From Streptomyces fumanus (lineage in GTDB: Bacteria; Actinomycetota; Actinomycetes; Streptomycetales; Streptomycetaceae): a stretch of DNA of 64,000 bases. Positions 8,066 to 15,677 of this stretch are shown in pieces. The notes under the pieces are model-generated. The model was not told the origin of the DNA, searched no databases, and saw nothing but the letters and a program-made list of their open reading frames with translations. Position numbers and translations under genes: made by a program. The stretch lies in contig NZ_BNBI01000025.1 in assembly GCF_014655295.1 (NCBI RefSeq), positions 1-64,000 of the forward strand, written 5' to 3'. The first letter of the stretch is position 1. Each line of letters begins with the position of its first letter.

Positions 8066-9721
8066 TCAGGCTGCGGGGAACAGCTCCAGTTGCTCGATCG
8101 CCCGTTCTTCGGTGCGTGGGGCGGGCAGTGGCGCCGGGTCGGTGTCAGCGGCCTGCTCGTCCAGTCGGTAGAGCGTGGCCTGGTAGGTGGCCGTCGGCTC
8201 GTACCAGTCCTCGCCCTGGATGGCAGCGGAGACGGCGGCGCCCATGAAGGGACTCACCGGGTCGGCGATCATCTGGGCGATGTTGCGTACGCCGCGGGCG
8301 TTCTTGCGGGTCGGGATGTAGGTCCACGGGTAGTCCCGGGGGAAGCCGACCAGCACGCCGAGTTCGGCGGCGGTGATGGTGTTGGTGCCCTCGCCCTGGG
8401 GGACGTGCGCGGGGCGGAATTTGATGCTGTACCAGGGAGCGGTGACGCACGGGCCGACGTCGTTGAGCGGGAACGATCCGCCCCCCTTGGGCTTGCCCGT
8501 CTCGGGGTTGATGCCACGCTTGCCGCGGGTGTCGGCCCACCAGTCGGCCGGGAGGTTGAGCGCGGCCGCGACGGTCACCGTCGGCAGGGCGGGGCGGCCC
8601 TGGTAGGGCTCGATACGGCGGTCGAGTTCCGGCGTCCAGTCGGGCAGGGCTCCGGTGCGCTTGAGGACGTGCGCCCACATCGCGCGGGCCGCCTTGTCGC
8701 CGTCCACCTCTTCGGCGTAGCGGGGCCGCCCGTAGCGGGTGGCGACCATCCACGCGCGCTCGCGGTGGGTGGCGGCGCCGTAGTCGGCGGCGTCAGCGAC
8801 CTGCCACGAGCACCAGGCCCACCCGAACCCCTCGACGGAGGTGATCTCGGACTGGATCGCCTCGGCCAGGGCCGGGGACTGCTTGAGCAGGTTGGCACTC
8901 TGCTCCATCGTGATGGAGATCAGCGGGGCGCCGATCTGGACGAGGCACATCGGCCAGATCAGCATCTCAGCCATGAGCGCCGTACGGTCGTCGGAGACGA
9001 CGCTGGCCGCCCACTTGCGGAAGTCGGCGGGGCTCATGCAGGGGGGCAGGTGGCCGCCGCCGCACAGCTCGCCCCAGCCGTCGGCGTCGGGGTGGTCCTC
9101 CATGCCGTCCAGGACGTCGCCGCCGAAGTAGCCGTGCGGGCCGCCGTAGAGGCTGCACAAGTCGTCCACCTGGAGGTAGCCAAATGCCTCGCTGGCCTGC
9201 CACATGATGGACTGAAGCTCTGCGACCTCGTCGGCGTTCCACCCGGCGCGCTTGCCCGCGCCGGAGAGGGTCTGGCACGGCGGGGAGCCGTGGACGCGGC
9301 GCACTCCCCGCAGGGCCGGGTGACGGGGGTCGAGGGTGCGCACGTCGGCCTCGATCACCCAGTGACCGGCGGCCCGGGCGGTCGCCGCGGCGTCGCGGTT
9401 CCACTCGATCAGGACCCAGTCGCCGCCGTTGTCCACGAGGTTGCGACCGGCGGACATGCCGCCCGGGCCGCCGAACAGCTCGATGCCGCGCTCCGGGTCG
9501 CCCTCGGCCCACGGCCGGGCCCAGTGCGGCGGGTAGGGAGAGGCAAAGTCGGTGCATGCCTGGCAGTCGGCGCACTGGGTGCCGGTGCCGCAGACGATGC
9601 AGTCGGCGCACGTCCAGCCGTCCCACTCCAGCACCGCCGGCCGGAAACCGTTGGCGTACGGGCGGCCGTCCTCATCCAGCGCCGGTTCGGGGGCGGCGTC
9701 GCGCACAGGGGTGCTCACCAT
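8066..9721 (-). CDS. DNA (cytosine-5) methyltransferase
   Basis: This 551-residue protein should transfer a methyl group from SAM to C5 of cytosine in DNA. Motif I is IELFGGPGGMSAG (about 80-92) and motif IV is GSPPCQTLSGAGKRAGW, with catalytic Cys about 149. An N-terminal Cys cluster (CADCIVCGTGTQCADCQAC, about 38-56) may bind zinc. The last residues are EQLELFPAA, a QLxLF motif of the beta-clamp-binding type, encoded at 8078-8092. ATG at 9721 has AAGGA upstream. No restriction endonuclease is adjacent, so it is probably an orphan protective methylase. It has its own copy of the shared promoter/leader at 9737-9836. The target sequence is unknown. Confidence 0.92.
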   Translation of the reverse strand: MVSTPVRDAAPEPALDEDGRPYANGFRPAVLEWDGWTCADCIVCGTGTQCADCQACTDFASPYPPHWARPWAEGDPERGIELFGGPGGMSAGRNLVDNGGDWVLIEWNRDAAATARAAGHWVIEADVRTLDPRHPALRGVRRVHGSPPCQTLSGAGKRAGWNADEVAELQSIMWQASEAFGYLQVDDLCSLYGGPHGYFGGDVLDGMEDHPDADGWGELCGGGHLPPCMSPADFRKWAASVVSDDRTALMAEMLIWPMCLVQIGAPLISITMEQSANLLKQSPALAEAIQSEITSVEGFGWAWCSWQVADAADYGAATHRERAWMVATRYGRPRYAEEVDGDKAARAMWAHVLKRTGALPDWTPELDRRIEPYQGRPALPTVTVAAALNLPADWWADTRGKRGINPETGKPKGGGSFPLNDVGPCVTAPWYSIKFRPAHVPQGEGTNTITAAELGVLVGFPRDYPWTYIPTRKNARGVRNIAQMIADPVSPFMGAAVSAAIQGEDWYEPTATYQATLYRLDEQAADTDPAPLPAPRTEERAIEQLELFPAA

Positions 9722-9736
9722 GACCGTCCTTGATCG

Positions 9737-9836
9737 TTGAGGTTTTTCGGTGTGGGCCCGGGGCCCGGCGGCCGGTTGGGGATTCCCGCCCCCTTCCGAC
9801 GTAGACAATACTCTCAAGTTTTGAGGCCCGAGTCAA
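9737..9836 (-). promoter_or_regulatory. Promoter plus leader element, copy A
   Basis: Reading leftward: -35 TTGACT (9836-9831), a 17-nt spacer, -10 GAGTAT (9813-9808). The transcript then begins GTCTACGTCGGAAGGGGGCGGG, given here in words: a G-rich run, the loop GCGGGAAT, then CCCC. Next come CACCGAA and CTCAA boxes, with the ribosome site of the methyltransferase following. The same block recurs at 13855-13954 and 15678-15775. Confidence 0.8.
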
Positions 9837-9930
9837 CCCTTGGCACCCCACAAAGTCGCAGGTCAGAGGGCTTTTTGATGAGGTTCACGGGATCGCTCAC
9901 CACCCCTCCGGCGGCGCCGTACAACGGGCC

Positions 9931-10090
9931 GGTCGGGGGGCTCCCTCCTCGGTCGGGCAGGCGCAGCCGACCGCGGGCCGTGTCGGGGTGCCGGGCTCGC
10001 CGAAGGCGACCGCGCAGCGGCTTGGCCTGGCGGCCCGGCGCGGGCTGTGGTCCCCTCCGGGGGCCCGTCCGGGGAGGGAGCCCCCCGACC
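9931..10090. repeat. Structured 160-nt repeat, copy 1
   Basis: The outer arms GGTCGGGGGGCTCCCTCC (9931-9948) and its perfect complement (10073-10090) enclose smaller hairpins. These include TCGCC-GAA-GGCGA and CCGC-GCA-GCGG, both with GNA loops. Copy 2 is at 15891-16050. Homology continues to about 10180, ending in GGGGGC-GGA-GCCCCC. No coding signal fits. It lies at the 3' end of the leftward operon that stops at 10327. Confidence 0.8.
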
Positions 10091-10222
10091 CCACCCACCG
10101 ATCACATCCCACCGGCCCGCAGTTCGCCGCGCTCCCCCCGCCCCCTCCGAGGGAGGGCCAGGGGTGTGGGGGCGGAGCCCCCGCTGTCTGGGCCGGTACA
10201 CGCCGACCGGCGGCACCACGGA

Positions 10223-10240
10223 CTCACCTCTTAAGAGGGG
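10223..10240. repeat. 18-bp word with distant inverted copy
   Basis: CTCACCTCTTAAGAGGGG, centred on the palindrome CCTCTTAAGAGG, occurs in exact reverse complement at 50321-50338, about 40 kb away. It lies in the non-coding stretch after the gene ending at 10327. Function unknown. Confidence 0.6.
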
Positions 10241-10326
10241 ATGTCGCGGCGGATCGGCGGCAGGTACGGCGACGGCCCGCGCTCCCCGATGGTGGCGGGG
10301 TGCGCGGGCCGGTGTCGGCGCGGTGC

Positions 10327-10968
10327 CTACCGCTGGGCCTGCTTGCGGGCCTGGGTGATGACCCGCTTCCAGGTGTCGACGGACTGGCCGTGGCGCTCGG
10401 CGAGGGCGGCGGCCACCTCGCCGGCCTTCCGGCCGGGCATCGCGGCCAGCGCCTCGGCGGCCAGCCGGACGCGCGGGTCGGGCGCCGTCACCGCGCGCTT
10501 CTTGGGGTCGGGGCCGGGCGGGCGACCGCCCTTGGTGCCGAACCCGCTGGCCGGGTCGTCGGCGAAGGCCCAGAGCTGAGCCCGGGTGCGGTACTCGCGG
10601 GTGCGGGTGGCCAGCTCCTCGACGCGGACCGGGGCGGGCCACTCCGGCGGCGGATTCCTGGTGTACTGGGTGATCCGGGCCGGGTCGACGCCGAGCACGC
10701 GGGCCTGCCCCGCCGGCGGGAGCTGCTCGTCCGGGTCGCCGTTGCGGTCGACGCGGGACAGGTCCCGGGGCCGTTCGCGGTGCCGGGCGAACCACTCGTC
10801 CCACTCCTCCAGGTCCCAGTGCATGACGCCGTCGATCTCACGGGCGTCGGGGTGCCCGTTGGCCCGGCGGTCGCGCCACAACCGCTTCAGCGTGGTGCCG
10901 CCGTAGCCGCTGTGCTCGATCAGGTCCTCACGGTTCGCCCACTGGCGGCCGTCGTCGGCGGTCTTCAC
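10327..10968 (-). CDS. MerR/excisionase-like HTH protein
   Basis: This 213-residue protein has an N-terminal putative helix-turn-helix: NREDLIEHSGYGGTTLKRLW, then RDRRANGHPDAREIDGVMHW and DLEEWDEWF, the pattern of helix-wing excisionase/AlpA-like domains. The C-terminal half (about 140-210) is basic and carries another possible HTH (AGEVAAALAERHGQSVDTWKR). GTG at 10968 has AGGAG 7 nt upstream. It is the last gene of the four-gene operon driven from promoter D. It probably binds DNA; the target is unknown. Confidence 0.75.
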   Translation of the reverse strand: MKTADDGRQWANREDLIEHSGYGGTTLKRLWRDRRANGHPDAREIDGVMHWDLEEWDEWFARHRERPRDLSRVDRNGDPDEQLPPAGQARVLGVDPARITQYTRNPPPEWPAPVRVEELATRTREYRTRAQLWAFADDPASGFGTKGGRPPGPDPKKRAVTAPDPRVRLAAEALAAMPGRKAGEVAAALAERHGQSVDTWKRVITQARKQAQR

Positions 10969-11029
10969 AGGTGTGCTCCTGGTGGTCTCGGTCGTGGATA
11001 CGATGGTGACTGGTTCGGTTATGGGTCTG

Positions 11030-11095
11030 TTGAGGGCCCTCGGTGGCCGGACCATGGCCCGGCGGGATTCCCACGCTTTTGCGCCCCGCCGGGCC
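11030..11095 (-). promoter_or_regulatory. Leader hairpin, copy H (divergent)
   Basis: The arms GGCCCGGCGGG (11056-11066) and complement (11085-11095) form an 11-bp stem. The GGGATTCCC box is present but the loop is expanded to 18 nt. The TTGAG and TCGGTG boxes of the family are retained at 11030-11045. It precedes the HTH gene at 10968. Confidence 0.65.
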
Positions 11096-11130
11096 GCTCA
11101 ACGTCCGGCTCCGGGTGGCCCCGGCCGCCG

Positions 11131-11745
11131 TCAGAACAGGGTGTACTGCGCCTCGTCCGCAGGGTCGGGGGCACGGCGTCCCCGGCTCGGGGCGGCACTC
11201 CGGTCCGTCCGCGCGGCGCTGTCCGCCTTTGCTGCCCCAGGCTCGGGCTTCGCCGCAGCCGACCGCTTCGCCCGCCGCCGGCGCCGCGCGGGCGCGTCGG
11301 GGGCCGGTCCGTCCTTGGCGCACGGGCAACGGCACCACCACACACACGGTGCGCCGTCGGGCCGCAGAATGAGCTTGGCGACGACGCCCTGCCCACCAGC
11401 GCGGTACACCCAGCCGGTGTTGTCATCCACGTGCGGCCCTCCTTCCTGGCGGTGGACACACAGGTCGCAGCGGCGCGCCAGGCAGTTCCAGCAGGTACCG
11501 CGCTCGCACGTCGACCAGCGCCAGAAGCCCCACGGGTACTTGCGGTCGATCTCCGTCATGAACTCGGGCCACACCTGCTCACGGACCCACGCTCCCTCGT
11601 CCTCGGTCATCGGCGAGGGGTTGGGCACCGGGTCGATGATGCCCAGGATCAAGCCGCCCTGGAGGTTCAGCAGGGCGGTGTCCCGTACGGTCTCAAGTTC
11701 CTGCGTCGTGAGGGTGCGCTGCGGTCGGCGGATGACGTGGTCCAT
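11131..11745 (-). CDS. Cysteine-rich hypothetical protein
   Basis: This 204-residue protein has two Cys clusters, CERGTCWNCLARRCDLCVH (about 85-103) and CVWWCRCPCAK (about 140-150), suggesting metal binding. A basic tail (RRRRRAKRSAAAK) follows. The protein ends in DEAQYTLF, a degenerate QxxLF clamp-like motif. ATG at 11745 follows an AAGGA site and leader copy B. I do not recognise the family. It lies between the PP-loop gene and the HTH gene in one operon, so a shared nucleic-acid role is possible but unproved. Confidence 0.75.
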   Translation of the reverse strand: MDHVIRRPQRTLTTQELETVRDTALLNLQGGLILGIIDPVPNPSPMTEDEGAWVREQVWPEFMTEIDRKYPWGFWRWSTCERGTCWNCLARRCDLCVHRQEGGPHVDDNTGWVYRAGGQGVVAKLILRPDGAPCVWWCRCPCAKDGPAPDAPARRRRRAKRSAAAKPEPGAAKADSAARTDRSAAPSRGRRAPDPADEAQYTLF

Positions 11746-11763
11746 GCTGCGGTCCTTCGCGGG

Positions 11764-11830
11764 TTGAGGGATTCGGTGTGGTGCGCGGCCCCGGCGGGGG
11801 AGCGGGATTCCCGCCCCGCTCCCCCGCCGG
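11764..11830 (-). promoter_or_regulatory. Leader hairpin, copy B
   Basis: A perfect 16-bp stem has the arm CCGGCGGGGGAGCGGG at 11791-11806 and its complement at 11815-11830. The 8-nt loop is ATTCCCGC on the plus strand (GCGGGAAT in the transcript). TTGAG at 11764 and TTCGGTG follow as in the other copies. It ends 10 nt before the upstream gene's stop at 11840. Confidence 0.8.
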
Positions 11831-11839
11831 CCACGGCCG

Positions 11840-12718
11840 TCAGCTCCGGGCGCGCTCGATGATCTCGCGCAGGCTGATCGACTTCCTGAACTGGTGGCCC
11901 ATCTCCTGCTCGGCCTCGGCGTACTCCTCGAACAGCTCCGGGTTGAGCTGCGCACTGCGCACGAGGTCGTCGGTGTGCGCGAGCGGGCAGGCCCGGCAGC
12001 TCAGCCGCCGCATGCCCTGGTCGTAGGCTTCGTGGTGCTCGATGCCGTTCTCCTGGTGGACCTGCCAGACCTGTTCGGTGCTGAGCTGGTGGACCGGGAG
12101 CCAGGTCGTCACGACGCGCAGCGTGCCCTTGCCGCTCATGCGGTTCCGCTCCAGCACCGGCTTCTTGGCGCGGGCCCGGGACTCCTCGGCGCGCATGCCC
12201 ATCGCGTACCCGGCACGGACCGGGCGCCCGAGCCGCAGCTCGACGCCGACCTCGTCCACGTAGTCGCGGCCAACCGCGGTCTTTGTGTCGCTCGTGCAGT
12301 AGCGCGCGAAGTGGCCCGGCCAGTTGCCGTGGGAGCGAATCCGCTGCCACAGCGAACCCCACAGCTTGCTGCGACGGACGGCGAAGGGGACTGCGTACTG
12401 CTTCGCGTGCGAGCGGGCGACTTCGAGCGCACCAGGCCACTCGACCAGGTGGCCGCGCTCGGTGGTGCCGAGGTCGCAGTGCAGGATGCGGACCTTGTGG
12501 AGCTGGCCCGCCTTGTCGGCGCGGGTGCAGACCTCGTGCGCCGTGGCCCCGCTGTCCTTGCCGCCGCTGTCGCCGACGACCACAACGTCGTGGGCGTCGA
12601 AGTCGAACTCGACGGCCTCCGCGGGCGCGGCCGGCGCGGCGGCCGGCGCGGCGAACAGTTCCATCTGAGCGGAGACGCACCCGGCGGCGCACGGTGGGGT
12701 GAAGGGCTTCTTCGTCAC
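11840..12718 (-). CDS. PP-loop / PAPS-reductase-family ATP pyrophosphatase
   Basis: This 292-residue protein has the PP-loop GDSGGKDSG (about 49-57), which binds ATP and adenylates or transfers sulfur-type groups. Other family signals are ILHCDLGTTERGHL, ARYCTSDTKTAVGRDY (a CT-x-x-x-K motif) and LSCRACPLAHTDDLV (CxxC). Phage and plasmid members of this family are linked to nucleic-acid modification or sulfur transfer; DndC is one relative. QMELF at about 19-23 resembles a clamp-binding motif. GTG at 12718 has AGGAG upstream and follows leader copy C. Dnd partners are absent here, so the substrate is unknown. Confidence 0.87.
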   Translation of the reverse strand: MTKKPFTPPCAAGCVSAQMELFAAPAAAPAAPAEAVEFDFDAHDVVVVGDSGGKDSGATAHEVCTRADKAGQLHKVRILHCDLGTTERGHLVEWPGALEVARSHAKQYAVPFAVRRSKLWGSLWQRIRSHGNWPGHFARYCTSDTKTAVGRDYVDEVGVELRLGRPVRAGYAMGMRAEESRARAKKPVLERNRMSGKGTLRVVTTWLPVHQLSTEQVWQVHQENGIEHHEAYDQGMRRLSCRACPLAHTDDLVRSAQLNPELFEEYAEAEQEMGHQFRKSISLREIIERARS

Positions 12719-12731
12719 GGTCTTCTCCTGG

Positions 12732-12800
12732 TTGAGGCTGTTCGGTGTGTTCGGGCCCGGGCGGAGGAAGCGGGATTCCCGCCCCGCTCCCTCCGCCCGG
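12732..12800 (-). promoter_or_regulatory. Leader hairpin, copy C
   Basis: An 18-bp stem with one mismatch joins 12757-12774 (CCGGGCGGAGGAAGCGGG) to 12783-12800 and closes the 8-nt loop ATTCCCGC. TTGAG (12732) and TTCGGTG boxes lie on the gene side. Confidence 0.8.
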
Positions 12801-12807
12801 CGGCCGG

Positions 12808-13836
12808 TCAGTCGCCGGTCCGGTCGGCCCGGGCGTAGTTGTGGAAGTCGTCGCTGACCGGGACGTCGGTCGGCTCGGTGACGGGGGCGCACACCCAGGT
12901 GTCCAGCGGGCCGGGCGTCTCCTGCTGGCCGCTGAGCCACCGGTGGACGTCGGGCTGGACCTCGAAGAGGGTGCCGTCCTCGCCCTCGGCGTAGAACTCG
13001 GAGTTGCCGCCGAATCCGTACTCGTCCGCGTACTCCCAGACGCAGACCAGGTACGGGCCGCCCTCGTCCGTGATGCGCCCGAAGACCGACCGGACGTCGT
13101 CGGCGCTGTAGCCCAGCTCGAACACCCCGTGCAGCTCGGCGAGCTGGGTCAGCGGGTCCGGCGATGCCTGCGGCGTGGTGATCCAGTCGGCGATGGCCTC
13201 GACGCACGCGGCGAGCTGATTGGCCGGGCACTCCAGCAGCGTGCGCTCGGCGCCGGTGCCGTCGCCCGTCAGGACGTGCCAGTTGTAGCCGTTCACGGGC
13301 GCCCGGTCGACGGTGATCTCCTCGCCGTCGGGACCGGTGTAGAGGTAGAGCACGGCGTAGGGCTCGGCGAGCATGTGCGGGAAGCCCTGGCTGGTCTGGT
13401 CGTACCCGACGACCAGCCACGTGTTCCCGGCGTCACCGTCGCGGTGCGCGGTGATGCCCCATTCGGCCAGGGCGCGGGTCGCGGCGGCCTCCGCCGTCTC
13501 GGCCTCGTCGGTCTTCTCGGCGTGGTCCTGCGGGGGCTCCTGGTCCTCATGCTCACCACCGTGCGCGACGATCAGCTCGCGCACGGCCTCGACCGGCACG
13601 TCCCCGTAGACCGTTTCGCCCGGGCCGCCGGTCAGCCAGTCCTCCAACGAGTCGCCGTTTTCCCACGCCTCGGTGTCGGGAGCGGTCAGGCCCGGGAACA
13701 GGAAGACACTCTCCGCCTGGTCGGCGCCGGGGTGAATCACGAGGGTGAGCATGTGGCCGTCGGCGAGGCGGATGCCGTCGTAGACGCCGTTGGTCCCGCC
13801 GGCCGCGAGGCTGTCGAGTCGCGGAGTGCTGGTCAT
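12808..13836 (-). CDS. Acidic hypothetical protein
   Basis: This 342-residue protein is first in the four-gene operon behind promoter D. It is strongly acidic. The middle (about 90-125) is a Glu/Asp-rich linker (EHEDQEPPQDHAEKTDEAE). Both flanks contain predicted alpha/beta segments rich in aromatic residues, for example DTWVCAPVTEP and NGYNWHVLTGDGTG. I recognise no catalytic motif. ATG at 13836 follows AAGGAAC. Similar acidic plasmid proteins sometimes mimic DNA, but nothing in the sequence proves that here. Confidence 0.75.
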   Translation of the reverse strand: MTSTPRLDSLAAGGTNGVYDGIRLADGHMLTLVIHPGADQAESVFLFPGLTAPDTEAWENGDSLEDWLTGGPGETVYGDVPVEAVRELIVAHGGEHEDQEPPQDHAEKTDEAETAEAAATRALAEWGITAHRDGDAGNTWLVVGYDQTSQGFPHMLAEPYAVLYLYTGPDGEEITVDRAPVNGYNWHVLTGDGTGAERTLLECPANQLAACVEAIADWITTPQASPDPLTQLAELHGVFELGYSADDVRSVFGRITDEGGPYLVCVWEYADEYGFGGNSEFYAEGEDGTLFEVQPDVHRWLSGQQETPGPLDTWVCAPVTEPTDVPVSDDFHNYARADRTGD

Positions 13837-13854
13837 CGTGGCTGTTCCTTCGCG

Positions 13855-13954
13855 TTGAGGTGTGTTCGGTGTGGGCCCGGGGCCCGATGCCGGGAGGGGA
13901 TTCCCGCCCCCTTCCGACGTAGACAATACTCTCAAGTTTTGGGGTCCAAGTCAA
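13855..13954 (-). promoter_or_regulatory. Promoter plus leader element, copy D
   Basis: -35 TTGACT (13954-13949), 17-nt spacer, -10 GAGTAT (13931-13926), then the same G-rich leader with GCGGGAAT loop and a short GGGG/CCCC stem. It drives the genes at 12808, 11840, 11131 and 10327. The spacer ends CAAAACTTGA as in copies A and G. Confidence 0.8.
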
Positions 13955-13979
13955 GCTCTCCGCAGCTCAGACCCCCTCC

Positions 13980-14009
13980 CCCGGCCCGCCGCACGAGCGG
14001 CGGGCCGGG
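13980..14009 (-). terminator. Terminator of the three-gene operon
   Basis: A perfect 13-bp stem (CCCGGCCCGCCGC and complement) with an ACGA loop lies 12 nt after the stop at 14022 and before promoter D. Confidence 0.8.
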
Positions 14010-14021
14010 ATGGACGGCACG

Positions 14022-14525
14022 TCAGCCGTGGGAGAGCTGGGCGAGGTCGGCACGCTTGCCGTGCAGAGCGAACACGGCCTCCAGCAGGGCCAGGGCGACC
14101 GCCTCGGTGGCGGCTGTGGCGAGGTGGCCGTGCAGGGCGTCCAGCGCGGCCACAAGCTGGGCGTCCTCGTCGGCGAGGCTCCAGCCAGTCAGGACGGGGA
14201 GGGCCGGGACCGTCAACGGACGGCGGTCCAGGGCGTGCGTGACGTACTGCCCGAAGCCCACCGGGAAACCGGTGCCCGGAGTCTCGGCGGCGGTGGCCTC
14301 GGCGTCGGCCAGGGCGAGCCGGGCGCTCTCGCAGATGCCGCCCGGGCGGGTCGGCTCCTCCTCGTAGAGCGACAGCATGACGACGTCGAGCAACTCGGCG
14401 ACATTGATCAGCTCGCGGCCGTTCCAGGCGGAGGCGACCAGTGTGCGGCGGCGGGCGATGTCGGCGAGCGCGGCGGCCCGGACGGCGGCGGCGCGGGCCT
14501 GCTCGGTCGGCTCGAAGACGGTCAT
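14022..14525 (-). CDS. Hypothetical helical protein
   Basis: This 167-residue protein (MTVFEPTEQARAAAVRAAAL...) is Ala/Leu-rich and almost entirely helical, with no membrane segment and no motif I can name. It ends the operon from promoter G. ATG at 14525 follows GGAAGGA and leader copy E. Third-position GC and the well-placed ribosome site support a real gene. Confidence 0.75.
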   Translation of the reverse strand: MTVFEPTEQARAAAVRAAALADIARRRTLVASAWNGRELINVAELLDVVMLSLYEEEPTRPGGICESARLALADAEATAAETPGTGFPVGFGQYVTHALDRRPLTVPALPVLTGWSLADEDAQLVAALDALHGHLATAATEAVALALLEAVFALHGKRADLAQLSHG

Positions 14526-14545
14526 GTCGGGTTCCTTCCAGGGGG

Positions 14546-14604
14546 TTGAGGCTTCTCGGTGCACCCCGGGCGGCGGCGGGATTCCCGCCCCGCCGGCGCC
14601 CGGG
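14546..14604 (-). promoter_or_regulatory. Leader hairpin, copy E
   Basis: A 16-bp stem with one mismatch (14565-14580 with 14589-14604) closes the 8-nt loop ATTCCCGC. TTGAG at 14546 and CTCGGTG follow on the gene side. Confidence 0.8.
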
Positions 14605-14626
14605 CGGTCTGGTGTGGCCGATGCCG

Positions 14627-14652
14627 CCGGGCCCGGGGAGATCCGGGCCCGG
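14627..14652 (-). terminator. Hairpin after the gene ending at 14664
   Basis: CCGGGCCCGG at 14627-14636 is repeated at 14643-14652; each is itself a palindrome, so several folds are possible. It sits between two genes of one operon and may cause partial termination. Confidence 0.5.
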
Positions 14653-14663
14653 CAGACGACGGG

Positions 14664-15233
14664 CTACTTCCGGTAGGCGGGGATCAGCGCGCGGACCCTG
14701 TCCTCGCCGATGCATCCGCCGTCGTGACGGTGGGCGGACGGCGGGTTGCCGTTGCGCCCGCGGTGGTGGCTCCAGTAGCGGACACCGGACCAGCCGCACA
14801 GCTCGCACAGCAGGTACCACGGGTTGTCCGACCCCGGGAAGCCGTGGAGCACGGGCCGCCAGCGCTGCTCGGCCAGACCGGCGAACGCGGTCTTCGCCCC
14901 CGCGCGGTTGCGGTCACTGGCGGGCATCCGCGGGTGCAGCAGGGGCACCGGGCCGTTCAGCGGCTGGGGCGCCTCGGCGAGCAGCAGGTCCAGCGCGACG
15001 GCCGCGACGCGACCGGCGGCGTACTCCTCGGCGAGGTACGCGGCGGCCATGTCGATGCCCTTGGTGCCCTTGGGCGGGCGGCGGAGGTTGTGCTCACCCT
15101 CGCTGGTGACGACCAGCCAGTCACGGTGCCAGCGGTAGGCATGCCCGATGACCCGGTTCTCTCCGATGATCACGGGATAGCGGCACTCGATGTCCGGCTC
15201 TCCGATGCGGGTCTTCAAGGTCGTGGCGCTCAT
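14664..15233 (-). CDS. Hypothetical protein with C-terminal His/Cys motif
   Basis: This 189-residue protein has an N-terminal alpha/beta part (residues 1-80) with GHAYRWHRDWLVVTSEGEH. The C-terminal segment has WYLLCELCGWSGVRYWSHHRGRNG followed by HRHDGGC; the CxxC and following His/Cys residues could bind zinc. ATG at 15233 follows AAGGAGC and leader copy F. It is the middle gene of the operon from promoter G. Function unknown. Confidence 0.75.
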   Translation of the reverse strand: MSATTLKTRIGEPDIECRYPVIIGENRVIGHAYRWHRDWLVVTSEGEHNLRRPPKGTKGIDMAAAYLAEEYAAGRVAAVALDLLLAEAPQPLNGPVPLLHPRMPASDRNRAGAKTAFAGLAEQRWRPVLHGFPGSDNPWYLLCELCGWSGVRYWSHHRGRNGNPPSAHRHDGGCIGEDRVRALIPAYRK

Positions 15234-15245
15234 GGTTGCTCCTTG

Positions 15246-15311
15246 TTGAGGTGGTTCGGTGGCCGGGCCCTGCGAGCGGGCGGGGATTCCCGCCCCCGCC
15301 CGCTCGCAGGG
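15246..15311 (-). promoter_or_regulatory. Leader hairpin, copy F
   Basis: A perfect 18-bp stem has the arm CCCTGCGAGCGGGCGGGG at 15268-15285 and its complement at 15294-15311. The 8-nt loop is ATTCCCGC. TTGAG (15246) and TTCGGTG lie on the gene side. This is the cleanest member of the family. Confidence 0.82.
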
Positions 15312-15323
15312 TGTGATGACCGG

Positions 15324-15662
15324 TCAGAGCTGCTCGGCGGCGGCGAGCTGCATCTGGAAGATCTCCCAGTCCGGGCCGCCCTTGGCGTGGACGAGACCGG
15401 CGTACAGCAGCACCGCCTCGTCGTCGGTGAGGGCGCGGACGCCGCGCTCGGCGAGGAAGGCGTCGATGGCCTCCAGCGGCTGGTCGGCGTAACGGAAGTT
15501 GTCCGTCAGGCCGTGGATACCGCTGGGCTCGCCGTCCTTCCAGAGCTGGACGGAGAAGGTCCGCAGCATCCGGTCGTAGACCGGCCGCAGCTCGGCGTTG
15601 ACCGACTCGATCGCCGTGCAGTCGATGATCGGCAGGCGGGTGATGTTGGTGAGGTCCAGCAT
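15324..15662 (-). CDS. Small hypothetical protein
   Basis: This 112-residue protein is the first gene behind promoter G. It starts MLDLTNITRLPIIDCTAIES and is a mixed alpha/beta acidic protein with a DDEAVLLYAGLVHAKGG segment. The ATG at 15662 is preferred over one at 15668 because the GAAAGG ribosome site is 8 nt from it and only 2 nt from the upstream ATG. No family recognised. Confidence 0.75.
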   Translation of the reverse strand: MLDLTNITRLPIIDCTAIESVNAELRPVYDRMLRTFSVQLWKDGEPSGIHGLTDNFRYADQPLEAIDAFLAERGVRALTDDEAVLLYAGLVHAKGGPDWEIFQMQLAAAEQL

Positions 15663-15677
15663 GGACATGGCCTTTCG

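Noticed and set aside
10241..10579. A plus-strand frame starting right after the CCTCTTAAGAGG palindrome
   Set aside because: It is antisense to the HTH gene and lacks GC-rich third positions, despite a G-rich run before its ATG.
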